From contig NC_088309.1 of assembly GCF_910592395.1 (NCBI RefSeq), positions 11,162,501 through 11,226,500 on the forward strand: a stretch of DNA of 64,000 nt. Reading direction: 5' to 3'. This document shows positions 18,901-30,700 of this stretch, in pieces (position 1 is the stretch's first letter; the number at the start of each line of letters is the position of its first letter). The notes under the pieces were generated by a model that saw only the letters and a program-made list of their open reading frames with translations, searched no databases and was not told where the DNA came from. Both the position numbers and the translations under genes were made by a program. Origin of the DNA: Lineus longissimus. Taxonomy: Eukaryota > Nemertea > Pilidiophora > Heteronemertea > Lineidae.

Positions 18901-21496
18901 CACTATATGATTAAAACATTCATCCATCTCCGCAATTTTTCCCCCTTTATTTTGGTCATACTCTTTCACCTTACGTTGTTAATCGCTCTTAATTTTTCGA
19001 AGTAGCCTATGGGAATTCATCACTTGATACACGTCACATAATAACAAAACCGCCTCACCGACCCAAGCACTGGGCGCAAAGTAGCGCACAGCTCCCTATA
19101 TCAATACCCGGGGCAAATATATAATATAAAATCCCGATAAACATTTCTTTACTGCAGTAAAAACAGGCTAACCACTGCAGATTAACAAGTAAGTGAGTGT
19201 TCCGGAACGAGTGGAGTCCGTGCGGAGGGTGTCAAAAAAACCCTAGGCGAACTACTTCCTCCGTCTGGTGCTGCCACCCACTATGCTCGCGGCATTTGTT
19301 GTACTTGTATTTTCACGCCATTGCCTCTTCACCATTTGCGAAATAGTTCGTCAAAATAACTCGAGACCACTTTGAAGAGTGGTGGAGCACCCAGATTCTC
19401 CCAATCATCAAAATCAAGACAACATCACATTCACAACCCCCAGACATATCATTTCATTTCACCCAAATTGCCCCAACCCCACAGTAAGCCAACACCCTAA
19501 AACAACCCGCGCCACGGGTATTATGCTAGTTGTGACTAATACCGATAGAAATCAAATTGCGGCTGTTCATTTAGTACATGCGGTATCCATAACATTGTGA
19601 TGATCAGAACTAACCCAGGGACTGTTTATTTGATTAGCAGAACCTTTGGGCCATTCATTTGGTACATATTCATAAAAATATGATTATCAGAAATAAGCTA
19701 GGGACTGTTCATTTTGTACCTATCCATATGTTTTAGATGTTCATTTTATTGATCATATCCATATCATTGCGATTGTCAGAGACAATAACCTACTTGGTAA
19801 CATATCTATAGCCTATTGACATTATCAATCAGTTCAATAAGCAGACGCATCCAATATGTTGTAAACACAAGCTGGTATGACATTGAAACAAATAAAACAA
19901 TTCAGTTGAGAGAACCATTGACTGTATTCAAATCAAGTTCTTAGAAGTTTGTGCACATCTGGACCTCCACACGTAAGCCCTTAATCAGCTTTCAAATTTT
20001 TCCCAAACAGTTATTCACAACTTTCAATAGACGGAACTGCAATGTATAATGACGGATTCAGGTTCCCTAAGATTACTGTTAGGTAATGTAACATGGATTT
20101 TAAAGTGAGGACGGTGTGGGGATTTGCCCACCAGTCCATATGAGCAGATCATGCCGGAATTCGTCAACTTGAATTTTTTCTGTTAAAGCTACCAAGCATT
20201 CCCCTCGCCCCATCCTATGGAATAGATACACCAGAATTCACAGCCTTACCAGAAACCTTTTCTTTGAAGATGACGTTTCCATCTAAGGTGAAGGTCAATA
20301 AAATACCATACTCGTCTGGAAGATAGGTCAGGTTCACACAGCCTGGAAGTAATAGGCATAGGGACAGAATATACTGAGGCAGATCTTCAGCCACACATGT
20401 AGCCTTTAAAATTGTTTGTTTATCATGTTTATCTTACCGGTACTATAATGAAATGGCCAGGGCCATTGTGCTCACCTCATGTGGAGGAAAGATGGATAAA
20501 GAGCATGGTATTGTGTCATGTAGTGTTAGGTTTGATGTAGGTCCAAGCAATTACAATTTCCCCAAAATGGCCAATTTACAGTACATTCGACCTCTGTGAC
20601 CTTGAAAAGTAGGTCAAATCAAAGAAGACCCGAGTGACACATTGAATGGTTGTTAGAATTAGATCTACCTATGATATAAAATTGGTGCCAATCGGGCAAG
20701 TCATTACTAGGAATAATGGCATTTTGAAGAATTTAGGATTTGGCCCCCTCCCTGCAGGCCAAACGGCAAATCAGATCGCACCAAACTTCAGTACCTGAGA
20801 TCACCTGACCAAGGGGTACATGTGTACTTAATTTGTGATCAATAGTCATTGCAGTTAAGAAACGTGCCATAGTTACGGCCTGACGGCGAATTTATGCCAT
20901 TTGACCTCTGTGACCTTGACAAGAAGGTCAAATTAAAAACATGTGTGACATATACTGTATCGTGGTTAGATGTACCCATGATATCAAATTGGTGGCAATC
21001 GGGCAAGAAGTTAAGGAATAATCACATTTTTAAGGTTTTTAGATTTTGCCCCCTGGTGGTCAAGTGGTGAATCATATTGGACCAAACTTTGGTCCCTGAG
21101 ATCACCTGACTAAGGGGTAAATGTGTACCAAATTTGGTATCAATAGTCATTGCAGTTTAGAAACGTGCCATCGTTACATCCTAACGGCCGATTTACACCA
21201 TTTGACTTCTGTGACCTTGAAAAGGAGGTCAAATCAAAAACCCGGAGGATATATGATGCACCTTTGCTAGAAGTACCTACCATATTTTTTTCAAAATTTC
21301 CCGACTACTATTAAGGGAGATATTGCATATTTTCACTTTTAACATTTGGCCCCCTGGTGGCCAAACCATGAAACGAATCGGACCGAAACTTGGTCTCCAA
21401 GGTGTCATTACATAAGGGTACATGTGTACTAAGTTTCAACTCAATAGCTCTAACAGTTACGAAACGTGCCCTGCTAACGGACGACGGACGACGACG

Positions 21497-21558
<62 letters not shown>

Positions 21559-22671
21559 ACGACGGACGCCACGGTATGGGATAAGCTCACCTCTGCTAAG
21601 AGGTGAGCTAAAAAGTATAACTACCAAACACCTTTTTCACATCATGAACAGTAGTTTGAAATCACTACCCAATTGCAAAACAAAATTTTCTGAAACCTGT
21701 CATTTATAGTATTATAGCAGTGTACAACATTTTTACTCAACAAAGAGGAACCTTCAGAACTAAAAATCCAGATGGCAGCACCAGTACTAAAAGGTACACT
21801 TCCAGTGCATTTTTCATTAATTAAAATTAAAGTTTTGTTGATTTTTTCCCTAGAACTCATCAAAATATAATTAACGACTAACAAAATAACATCTTTGGTG
21901 CTATTTCCCTATGTAGAGTAATTAAGGGATGAAATATTCAATAATCATTGACCCGGGAATTGGCTTTCTCATTACAACCATGGTCCACTTGCCTGCAGGG
22001 CCCCCTACTGGCAGGTTTTGTTGGGCCGGTTCCTCATTATAAATTTTCACATAAAAAGTTCAATGAATGTTGGCCTTTAAAATTCATGTCAGTCCAGCTC
22101 GAGTCCTCTTTATATAAGGCCATTCAAAATTAATTTTTAGATTTACGTCACTCAGATCTGAAAAATTTGGTGGGGAGGGGAATTTGTTTTTTACTTTTTG
22201 ACATTTTGAAATCTGTGTCCTCCTCAGTTCGAAAAAGATGAAAGAACCTTCCACTCTAGGCTATTCCCGCAATGCGGCGTCGGTATACTATTGCGTACTA
22301 CATCTAACGGGAGTTGGATATTTTGGCTAGTAAATGGTCATATAAGCACTGTACCGAAGCTATCCCTATGAGGAGTTGTGCCAGTAGGGCCATAAAAAAG
22401 GTTTCCAATGGGCTTCAAGACCGAACTAATACAAAAAAACGTTTTTTTTAAAATTTAGCAAAAAACAAAAAAATATTGGGCCGGAGGCAAAAACCGGGGC
22501 GGGCGGTTACGTAAATCTAAAAATTAATTTTGAATGGCCTAAAGACCTTACCAGTGTCGTCGATGTGGACCTTTGGCATATCTAGATAAGCACAACAACC
22601 ACAGTCATAATTAGTGCACTTGCATCCAGATCCAGATGATGACCTTATCAATGGTTTGGATGCTGATGTGT
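15946..22671 (-). CDS. DUF4773-domain protein, three 3' exons (5' end not found)
   Basis: Minus-strand exons 22552-22671, 20250-20342 and 15946-16199 have GT-AG borders and matching phase 1 junctions, and end in a stop at 15946. The joined reading carries the full cysteine pattern of DUF4773: GCKCTNYDCGCC, then GCVNLTYLPDEYGILLTFTL, then SAKNPPPVCFGVP, a CLRFYNL strand, GCVKVEARL and DIDLGCF. DUF4773 proteins are typically small secreted, cysteine-rich proteins of invertebrates; their function is unknown. An exon with a signal peptide is expected further 5' (beyond 22671) but I could not identify it. Both introns are filled with transposon debris, and a MITE begins 11 bp inside the intron after the 22552 donor. 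Family assignment is from the motif pattern, without a database search. Confidence 0.78.
16633..17050 (+). pseudogene. non-LTR endonuclease-end fragment
   Basis: The plus-strand reading has SIPDLAFVTND, LGGSDHCKPI and LPRWNF, the C-terminal end of an AP-type endonuclease and linker of jockey-like elements. A TGA follows LPRWNF at about 16993 and similarity continues to about 17050. Only a fragment, inside the DUF4773 intron. Confidence 0.65.
17093..17523. mobile_element. MITE with nested inverted repeats, ~430 bp
   Basis: Terminal inverted repeats lie at 17093-17118 and 17497-17523 (ccacctatca core). Inside are further inverted pairs: 17134-17150 with 17428-17446 (acacctat/ataggtgt), 17148-17163 with 17276-17292 (aattgccgtgtct) and a central perfect palindrome around gagctc at 17190-17221. 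Non-coding. A short palindrome with ttcctagctaggaa just outside (17054) recurs at 17741. Confidence 0.8.
17701..17879. mobile_element. MITE, ~180 bp, flanked by G and C runs
   Basis: Inverted ends 17701-17725 and 17850-17879 (ccccttagctatccctaaac). The G-rich left flank and C15 right flank extend the symmetry. It contains a ttcctagctaggaa palindrome. Confidence 0.75.
18042..18239 (+). mobile_element. TTAA-flanked MITE family, copy 1
   Basis: Begins tttaaagggacaatataggc and ends tatagtccccctttaaa, so TTAA lies at both ends as for piggyBac-type insertion. Other copies are at 48318-48538 and, inverted, 57203-57426. Confidence 0.8.
18240..20249. other. DUF4773 intron, no further exon recognised
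   Basis: Holds degenerate ~85 bp direct repeats at 19561-19800 (gttcattt...gtacat...ttatcagaa). A minus-strand ORF at 18415-18765 was considered and not called. Confidence 0.4.
20455..21615. repeat. ~300 bp tandem repeat block ending in (GAC)n
   Basis: Three diverged units of about 300 bp (phase points 20589, 20898, 21199), each with gacctctgtgaccttga, caatcgggcaag, gccccctggtgg and agaaacgtgcc. They are followed by an ~80 bp GAC/ACG microsatellite at 21480-21565. The outer ends are inverted (gctcacctc at 20470; gaggtgagc at 21600). It looks like a dispersed element with internal amplification. Confidence 0.75.
22117..22540. mobile_element. MITE with perfect 32 bp TIRs
   Basis: 22117-22148 and 22509-22540 are exact reverse complements (aggccattcaaaattaattt...). 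Non-coding interior. The right end is 11 bp inside the DUF4773 intron, next to the donor of the 22552-22671 exon. Confidence 0.9.
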
Positions 22672-23410
22672 CTGAAGGGAAGAAGAAAATGCAGGATATT
22701 TATTACTGGTGCTTTAGCACTAAAAGTAGAACACAAGAATTGCAAAAAGCAGAAAGTCAACAACTCGTCATCCAAAAACAAAGCAAGGTATGGCCGGCAA
22801 GGAAAGATGGGGTTGGACATAGCACGACAAGGCAGTTGTCTTCGAGTTAGATGTGGGGTCTTGCATTGTCTTGGCTACATTTGAGTCTTGACTCTAGTAA
22901 TAGGTGTTTTCGAAGAAGACGAATCAAAGCCATAACAAATCAAATGCGCACACTCGGAACACGTCATAAGCAACTTTGGACTTGGGAGTTGGACAATGCC
23001 TTAAGCCACTGTGTCCCTTTGTTCCAGGCAAACCGCATGGCTGGTCAAACAGACTTCTTCGAAAAGGTTGATAAATGCGGTAAGAGGGGTCCGACCGGCA
23101 CTACTGCAGGATCCCTTACAAAATGACCATCACTTCCAAAATGTTCTATAGCTAACCCGAACCAAAACCTCTCTTTGAAGCATTTGTCAGGGATTCTGCA
23201 ATCAAGCCGTCTGACCTAATTGAGGGAGTAATAATGTGAATACAAACAGTTTTGAGATGGCCCCTAAAAACCTGCTATGCGCTATGCTTGCTTTTTGCAG
23301 TGGACACAGGCCGAGGGATTTGGCCCAAGTCAACAAGTGCAAATTAGGACAAAGGTATTCTATCAATAGAATGACTAGCCTCAAATCGCTCCCAGGGGAC
23401 CCTGTCACTC

Positions 23411-23455
23411 ACTGACAGCCGACAGCTGACAGCTGACAGTTGACAGCTGACATTA
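23411..23455. repeat. GACAGCT microsatellite
   Basis: Five to six copies of gacagctgaca-type units in tandem. Confidence 0.8.
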
Positions 23456-23799
23456 ACACGAAACTGTAAAAAGTGTAAGTCAAGTGCAAGTTCACTTCAG
23501 TTCAAGTGTAAATGTTAGAGCAGAGCATCACACATGCAGTGTGGACTGTTCCAATACTATAATAGCCCGGTATTTATCATCTGTACGTACTTCTATCAAG
23601 TAAGATATCTTGGGAAAGTGTTCGGGTCACCGACAAGCCCGATACAAGAGGGTTCACAACAAAAATAACACAAAGTGTGAAAAGGCAAAACGACAACATT
23701 GTTAGGTTATTTCTGACATCACCTTAATCAGGAAATTGCGGTCGTTTTGCTCCATGACCTTTTCGCCCCAGTCGTTTCGCTCCAAATCGAAGTCGTTTC

Positions 23800-26010
23800 G
23801 CAAATGTTGCTGTTGCTTGGGCGATTCTGACTTTTATCTCTTGAGTTGATGTACCGTCTCTGTTGAGGATGGACCCTAGGTATTAGAAATGGTTCACAAT
23901 TTTGTGGAGTACCCTGTACTGCACTGTTGGCCTGTTACCCTGTGCTACATTGTTGCTGAATTCCATACCATATAGGGGCCACTGCTTCTTTCGACCCGGG
24001 TAGAGAGATCTTGGTGTTCTCCTCCGTCAACTGTCATCAAGTTGATGTCGTCTGCAAAGCGCGGGTTGCAGACTGGTCTGCCTCCAATGGAAATTGATGA
24101 TTCAAAGTTTGTCAGCGCCTCCTGCATGATGTTTTCCAGGAATACGTTGAAGAGTGCAGGGGAAAGGAGACATCCTTGTCGGACTCCGACCGTCGTTCCG
24201 ACGTCGCAGAGTTGGTTGTTCTGGAGGACTTGCACTTGCATACAGTTCTTTGATTATTCTGACCAGGGGTTCATCGATGTTGTAATCCCTCATGACCTTC
24301 AAAAGGCCCTCGTGCCATACGCGGTCGAAAGCCTTCTTGAAATCAATGAAGTTGTGATGTGGTTCCCTCTGGTGGCCCAGGTGTTTTTCGTTGAAGATTT
24401 GTTCGGTTTTGCTTCTTCCACTCCTGAAGCCGGCCTGTTCCTCTGATAGTATCTCCTCGACTTTGGGTTTGAGAGGATGATGCGTAACATGACCTTGCTG
24501 GGGTGGCTGATGAGACTTATGGTGAGGGATTGTGTCCATTCCTTCGGTCATTCCTTTTGTTCCCAAATCTTCTGGCAAAGTGCGGTCATGACCTTCACCA
24601 TTGCAGGGCCACCGTGTTTCAGGAGTTCACCGGGGCCGTTGTCCGGTCCGGGAGATTTCCCTATTTTCAAGGTTCGGATAGCTTCCTTGATCTCTTGAGG
24701 TAGGATCTGGTCGCCACTGCTGTCTTCAGGTTGTCTTGGCTGGTTGTTGTTTAGGAGGATGGAAGCATCTGACTTAAGCTCGTAGTTGTACAGATCTTGG
24801 CAGTATTCTGTCCACCGTTCGAGGATAGCGCTCTCTTCGGTAAGGAGGCAGCCGCTTTTATCTTCTATGACGGCTGCCTTCTGCTGATGTGGCTTACTAG
24901 TCAGTTTCTTCGGGGTGTCGTAGGCTTTCTTGCTGTCGTCTTTGGTTAGTCCTTCCTAAATGATGTCGCACTGCTTGGAAATCCAGTTTTCCTCGGCTTT
25001 CTTCATTTCTGACCGGATGGTGTTGTTGACAGTACGGTGCTGTCCTGCAGCCTCTGCATCTTCAGCTTCTTTTCCTTCTTTAGTTCTCTTCTTTTGTCAC
25101 AGAGGTCTAGAATGTCATCTGGGATCCAGGGTTTTTTTTCTTTTTCCTCGGTTTTCCAAGCACCTTTGCTGCAGTTTCGTGCAAGACTTTTTTGATTTCT
25201 TCCGTGAGGGTGTTGATATCGTTCTGGAGGAGATTCAAAGCTGCGAACTTGCCACCAATCTGTGCCTCAAAACTTGCAGGAACGGCTGGATCTTGCAATT
25301 TCCTGACGTCGTATAATAGCAAATCCGTGGGCTCTTCTCCTTTTGTTGTCTTCTCAGCTTGAGCTTCAACGTGAGCAAGACCATTTCGTGGTCGCTGCCG
25401 ACATCAGCCCCTGGAAAGGTCCTTGTTTGAGCCATGTTGATGCTCGATTTGAAGCGGCCTGGGGTAAGGATGAAGTCGATCTGGTTGTGCACTTTGCCGT
25501 TGGGTGAGTGCGATGTTGCGCGCCTCGATGGTTTGTGAGGATGGAGTGGTTTCTGGCTCCATGCGAATTCAAGAAGTCTGTGAGGAAGTCTTTCCTATTC
25601 GTTCTCTGCAGAGTGCTTCCTATTTCTCCGTAGAAGGTTTCAATTTGCTCATCATCATAGTCAGTTGTTGAGCGTAGACTTGGATGATGGTGCTGTAATT
25701 GGGTCTGGCTGCAATGCGGATGGATATGATTCTGCTGCTAACTGGAGTGCAGCTGATGACGGCGGAGTTAATCCTACTTACATCCACTATGAAGGCCACT
25801 ACATGCTGGTGTTTAGTGTCATCTCCGCTGTACCAGATTGTGTGTCCTTCGTCTGTTTGTGTCTCGCCAAATCCCGTCCATCTTACTTCAGCTAATCCTA
25901 GGATGTCCCAGTCATAGCGACCTAGCTCATGGGTGTGTCATTTGATCTTTCCTGCGGCGTAGAGCGTTCGGACATTCCACATCCCAATTATTATGCTTTC
26001 CTTGTGGAGG
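23800..26010 (-). pseudogene. RTE-like non-LTR retrotransposon remnant (endonuclease + RT)
   Basis: Read on the minus strand, it begins near 26000 with the endonuclease start (GMWNVRTLYAAG), continues with GHTIWYSGDD, the QIDFIL...RTFPGADVGSDHE endonuclease end (about 25490-25380), LSEEQAGFRSGRS (about 24470), FIDFKKAFDRVWHEGL and GVRQGCLLSPALFN, and ends at an altered catalytic box RFADDIN near 24060. Several frameshifts and stops break it. The thumb and 3' end are missing. The motif style resembles RTE-type elements; the clade is inferred. Confidence 0.82.
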
Positions 26011-26732
26011 CTGATGTTATGTTGTGTGCCAGAAGCTTTTTTTTCAACGCATCCACTGGACGCTTAATCGTCCATTGAGGCCTGATCAACTAGCATTGGC
26101 TTGGAGATTTCGGCACACTCTTGACGCTATTAGAAAACTTATGTGGTACCAATGATGCCAGCAATGGCCGGCGGATTTGCACTTAAGTTAGAGTCGATTC
26201 TCTTTGGAGTCAAGTCTGCATACCTCATTTATCGTATTCAGTGATATAGCTCACTGTGATTTAGAGGATGGACTTGGGTGAGGGATTTATGTGACCTGGA
26301 GGATAATGTGCCTATTCGCTTCTTTCCTGTCCTATATACATGTATGTAGAATGGCTGGGATAGTTTATCGTATTGATCCACTGTGATTAAAAGAGAGAAC
26401 TTGGGTGTGGGATTTAGGTGACAAGGAGGAAAATGCACCTATTCGCCTCCATGCGCCTCCTCGTGTAGCAAGAGACTAAATGCTGATCACTAATAACGAT
26501 TTCCGCAAGTTTTGTGAGGTGGTTTTGGACATGTCTAGGAAATTCTACAATTACACGCAGTTTTGGTGACATATTCGTTGCAGTCTGAAATCAGTGGGTA
26601 CTTGAGTTTGTAAGGTTCGGGTTCAGGGATTTTCAAGATAAAAATGATATTGATAATAATGATGTACATGAATGAATAAAAAAGGTAAATGAAGAGAAAA
26701 AACGTTGTGGATATACGGAGAGTCGTAAATTA

Positions 26733-27260
26733 AAGTGATGAACAAGAAAAGCCAATGCTAGCAACTCAGGTCTCAATGGACGATTTAGCGTCCATTGGAT
26801 GCTTTGGGAGAAGACAGTTATTTCACAATCAGTCGTACGATTTAGAAGTCCATTGGGCAGCCCTCGCCTAAAGTGATGAAAAAGAGAAGCCAATGCTAGC
26901 TGATCCAAGCTGATCAGGCCTCAATGAACGATGGGGAGTTTGGCGGTGGATCAGTGCTTTTGGAGAAGACAGTTTATTTCTCAATCAGTCGTACGGACGA
27001 TTTAGTGTCCATTGGACGGCCCTCGCCTAAAGTGATGAACAAGAAAAGCTAATGCTAGCTGATCCAAGCTGATCAGGCCTCAATGAACGATGGGGAGTTT
27101 GGCGGTGGATCAGTGCTTTGGGAGAAGATAGTTTATTTCTCTATCAGTCGTACGGACGATTTAGCGTCCTTTGGACGACCCTCGTCTATGATATGGACAA
27201 GAAAAGCCAATGCTAGTAGGTCAGGCCTCAATGGACCAGAGCCGGGCGTCCAGTGGATGC
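26733..27260. repeat. tandem array, 137-161 bp unit, about four copies
   Basis: Units start near 26733, 26870, 27029 and 27190, each with aagaaaagccaatgctagc, ggcctcaatg, cgatttagcgtccattgga and gggagaagacagttt. A related inverted fragment is at 26045-26105. Confidence 0.8.
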
Positions 27261-27648
27261 TTGCACCCGACGGTTACTAAGTCGGGCGCCCGAGTAACAA
27301 ATTTAGTTAAGTTTAGTTTAGTTTAACAAAGTTAGTAAATATAAAAATTTATTTCATCGCCATTCCCAGCTACCGTAAACTTCCGATAGTCAACAACAAA
27401 TCACTTTTATACATTATATATAGATATAAGACTTATACATTATATATAGATACAAGACTTCCCCAATGACATGCCCTGTGCCCAAGAGATCCAGTTAATC
27501 GGATCAGTGGAATGATTCAACGTATCTTCCCGTTCTTTGTCGTATAACCTCACTACTCAAAAATATTATATATAGGCCTATAGTAGAAAGCGATTTGGTA
27601 CCTCGGGCTTTCTCCATTGCTTCAAAACCATCCCCTAAGACCCAAGGA
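27261..27648. other. upstream of spatacsin, no gene seen
   Basis: AT-rich. It includes a 28 bp direct duplication (ttatacattatatatagata) at 27408-27462. Confidence 0.5.
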
Positions 27649-27747
27649 GCGAAACGACTACGATTTGGAGCGAAACGATTTGGAGCGAAACAACTGGGGG
27701 CGAAAAGGTCATGAAGCGAAACGAACGGGCACCTTCTCAGGTGTCAC

Positions 27748-30700
27748 ATGACGTTCAAAATGGCGGACGTTGTTGACAGAGTTGTGACAGAAATTACTCT
27801 GCAAACTTTTTCTGCAAATGTAGAACCGGGATTGTTTCAGGATTTGATATGTGATCCATATAGAAGTAGAATAGCCGCTTTATCGAAAGATAATAAAATT
27901 TTTATCATACCATCAAGAAAAAGTGTAATAACAAGCGCCAAAAGGTATAAAAATATCCATCCGGTTATTGGATTGTTAGTTATTTGCATGTCCTGTGTCC
28001 GAGAAAAGGTTTTTAAATGATCTAAAGACAGACATTTATCTCGTCAGGCCTGCCATTCAGAACAGGACTGTCATTTTAAACTCTGTCTGATTTGGTTTCA
28101 AGAGACAAAATCGTCAGCGGTCAACCATCAAACCAAAAAAATTCCCTTCCTCATACACTATACATGCAGTGAGTTGTCATAATTATATTCCACATACAGC
28201 ATGCAATAGTCACTTCACACACCAGTCAGAGAAAGTCACTGCTGGCCAAGACAAACCTAAATATAGGCACAACGAACAAAAGAACATGTGGTATACGACC
28301 ATGTGGTATTTTGTTTGCTGCTTGTTTGTTTTGGCCAGCAGTGGCTTCCTCCGCCTGGTATGACTATGAGGGTATCTTTTCAGTAGGGGCCTTACCACTG
28401 GGGGTCAAGGTCAGTGAAAGCATGTCAACACCCTCTCTAAGAAACAACGATGATTTTGGTTCCTAACTGGCCGTGAGCATTCAAATTGACCTCTGACTAG
28501 TTTAGATACCAATCCATTAAGGACAGCATCTTTCAGTTCCAGTGTTGTCCTTGTTGCTTAAAATTAGTCATTGATTTTTCAGGTGCCAATGGTGTTCTCC
28601 GTGCAAAGCTGGAAGAAATGTCTCTTCTCTTGCGGTTATTCATCAGGATGACAGTATTGCACAATACCTACTGGAGTTCGATGCCAAAGAAGAAAACGCT
28701 AAACCTACTAAAGTTAACAGACTTTCATTTCCTGCCTTAGACGAAATCCTTCGTGAGAGAGAAATAGGTGAATGAACTTTCTGACCTCCTAAATAATAGT
28801 GACAACTGCAGCCCTGACCTCGCCGATCCCTGGTTCTGAGGTGACCAGGGCATCGCCTAGTGCCAGTGCTTTGCTTGTTGTGTTTAAAACAGTTCTGGCA
28901 AGATCTTGCCAGATTTACCTCGTACCTAGGGTAAGATAAGTGCAAAAGTAAGGCAGCCTAAGTATTAGAGAGTCAACTTGGGGATGAGATTGATGGTCGT
29001 GATCCCTGAACCCGAAAAATACAAACTGAAGTACACACTAATTCGAGGTGCTCAAGGTGGGAAACTGCGAAGGATGGTTTCAATTTGGGCAAAGATAATT
29101 GAGGTAGTCAAATACAGTCGTGAAAACTTTGAGGCAGTCCTGGTCAGTAAAAAAACAATCCATGTATAGCTGCTGCTATTTTTCATTGTACCTTGTTTAT
29201 GCCTTTATCTTTCAGAAATAACAAAAGATCAGGTGAACATCTCGTTTCTCAAATGTAAGGAAACTGAAATCTGGATTTTGATCAACAACACTATAATTGT
29301 CAAACTGGACTCCAGTAAGGAAAATGAAGTGAAGGTCTCATGCACTTATGAACTGGATCATGGACCACTGCCTCCAACACTCATGGATGTGGCTGAAGAG
29401 TTTGTGGTTTTCATGCAACTGGAATATCTATGTATCCTTTAATACTGCCATTTAAAGTGTTCTTGTCCAGCAAAGGAAATATTCACATGAGCCAATTTTC
29501 GTGGATTGTGAATTGAATCCCCTACTTCTTGTTCCATCAATAATATGTAAGGTGACCCAGTTTAACAAGAAACCCATGGAAATCGTCCTTCAAAATGTGT
29601 GCCGCAAAAAGAGGGCCTGGTTGTTAGAAAGCGTGTTAGCTTATGACATGTTGACATGTTGTTTCATGTACATCGATGCACATGTAACAACATGTCAGCA
29701 TGATGTTACATGTATAAGCTAACATGCTTTCTAACAACCGGACCCTGGACTGTGAATGTTGGTAAATGTCAGTTTTGGGTGGCACAATATTTTCATCTGG
29801 GTGTCAATGTGAAAAAGTACGAAATTTTACAGCACGAAATTTGACTACATAACGTTACCTTAACATTTTCTCAGATTTCTATCACTACCCGAGTGGAAGA
29901 CGTGTCGCTAAGTTCAATACAAGACCTTACTTGAAGGAACAGGATACGAATTGTGTGAAACTCTTCAGTATATCCCCTGATCTTAAGACGCTTTGCATCC
30001 TGACTGAAAATGGCTCACTCTTGTACATTTCATTCGACACCAGTAGCTCAGGTCTGACATTGGGAAAATCAACAAGGAGCCGACCAGGTAGTGTCCATAC
30101 CGGTTCTGACCTTCAGGGTCGGTCAGCTATTACAGCCACTGGTGTCTGGAAGAGTCAGGTGGATAATATGCTTCACCTGAGTCGGCAAAAACACCGAGGG
30201 ATATCTTTGAGTGCGTCCGATTGGAAATATGACAGGCGTAGTAGAGTTTCTGCTCTTCAAACAAAATTAGGGCATTCGCTGTCCAAGTCAACTTTGGCTA
30301 GTTCAAGACAATCAGAGGACAGTGAGGCTCCAGTTACCAAAGGGGACTTCTTCATTGCTGACTTAAAGGAGACGGTTGCTGGACATGATGTCAATCGTAT
30401 GTGCTGCGGAAACACTTACGTTAGCCTGTTAATGAGAGATCTTGAAGAGGAGATTGAAACATTGCTTGTGTATGAATACACCACTGATGAAATGAAGAAA
30501 TACAGGTAAGTATGGCTAAGTCCCCATCGCGCCTCAACTACATATGGTAGATCCTCTCTATTAAGGACACCCTCTTGACTGAACTGCCGTCCTTAAGAGA
30601 GAGGTGTCCTGATTATGGAGGTCAAATTGAAAGGCAACAACCTATTTAGGACCAAAACTAGTGTCCTTAATTGAGAGGTTGTCCTTAGTAGAGAGGTTGT

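Larger units (their letters stand above)
23737..27728. mobile_element. ~4 kb segment bounded by ~75 bp inverted repeats
   Basis: 23737-23812 and 27649-27728 are inverted repeats of roughly 80% identity, built of the words ggagcgaaacgattt and gcgaaaaggtcatg. The enclosed segment holds a non-LTR endonuclease/RT remnant (23800-26010) and a 137-161 bp tandem array (26733-27260). No transposase was seen. The right arm ends about 20 bp before the first possible ATG of spatacsin. Either a foldback/DNA element with nested insertions, or two members of a short family in inverted orientation. Confidence 0.5.

Noticed and set aside
21390-21709. ORFs with long Thr or Asp runs
   Set aside because: They are translations of the GAC microsatellite in different frames.
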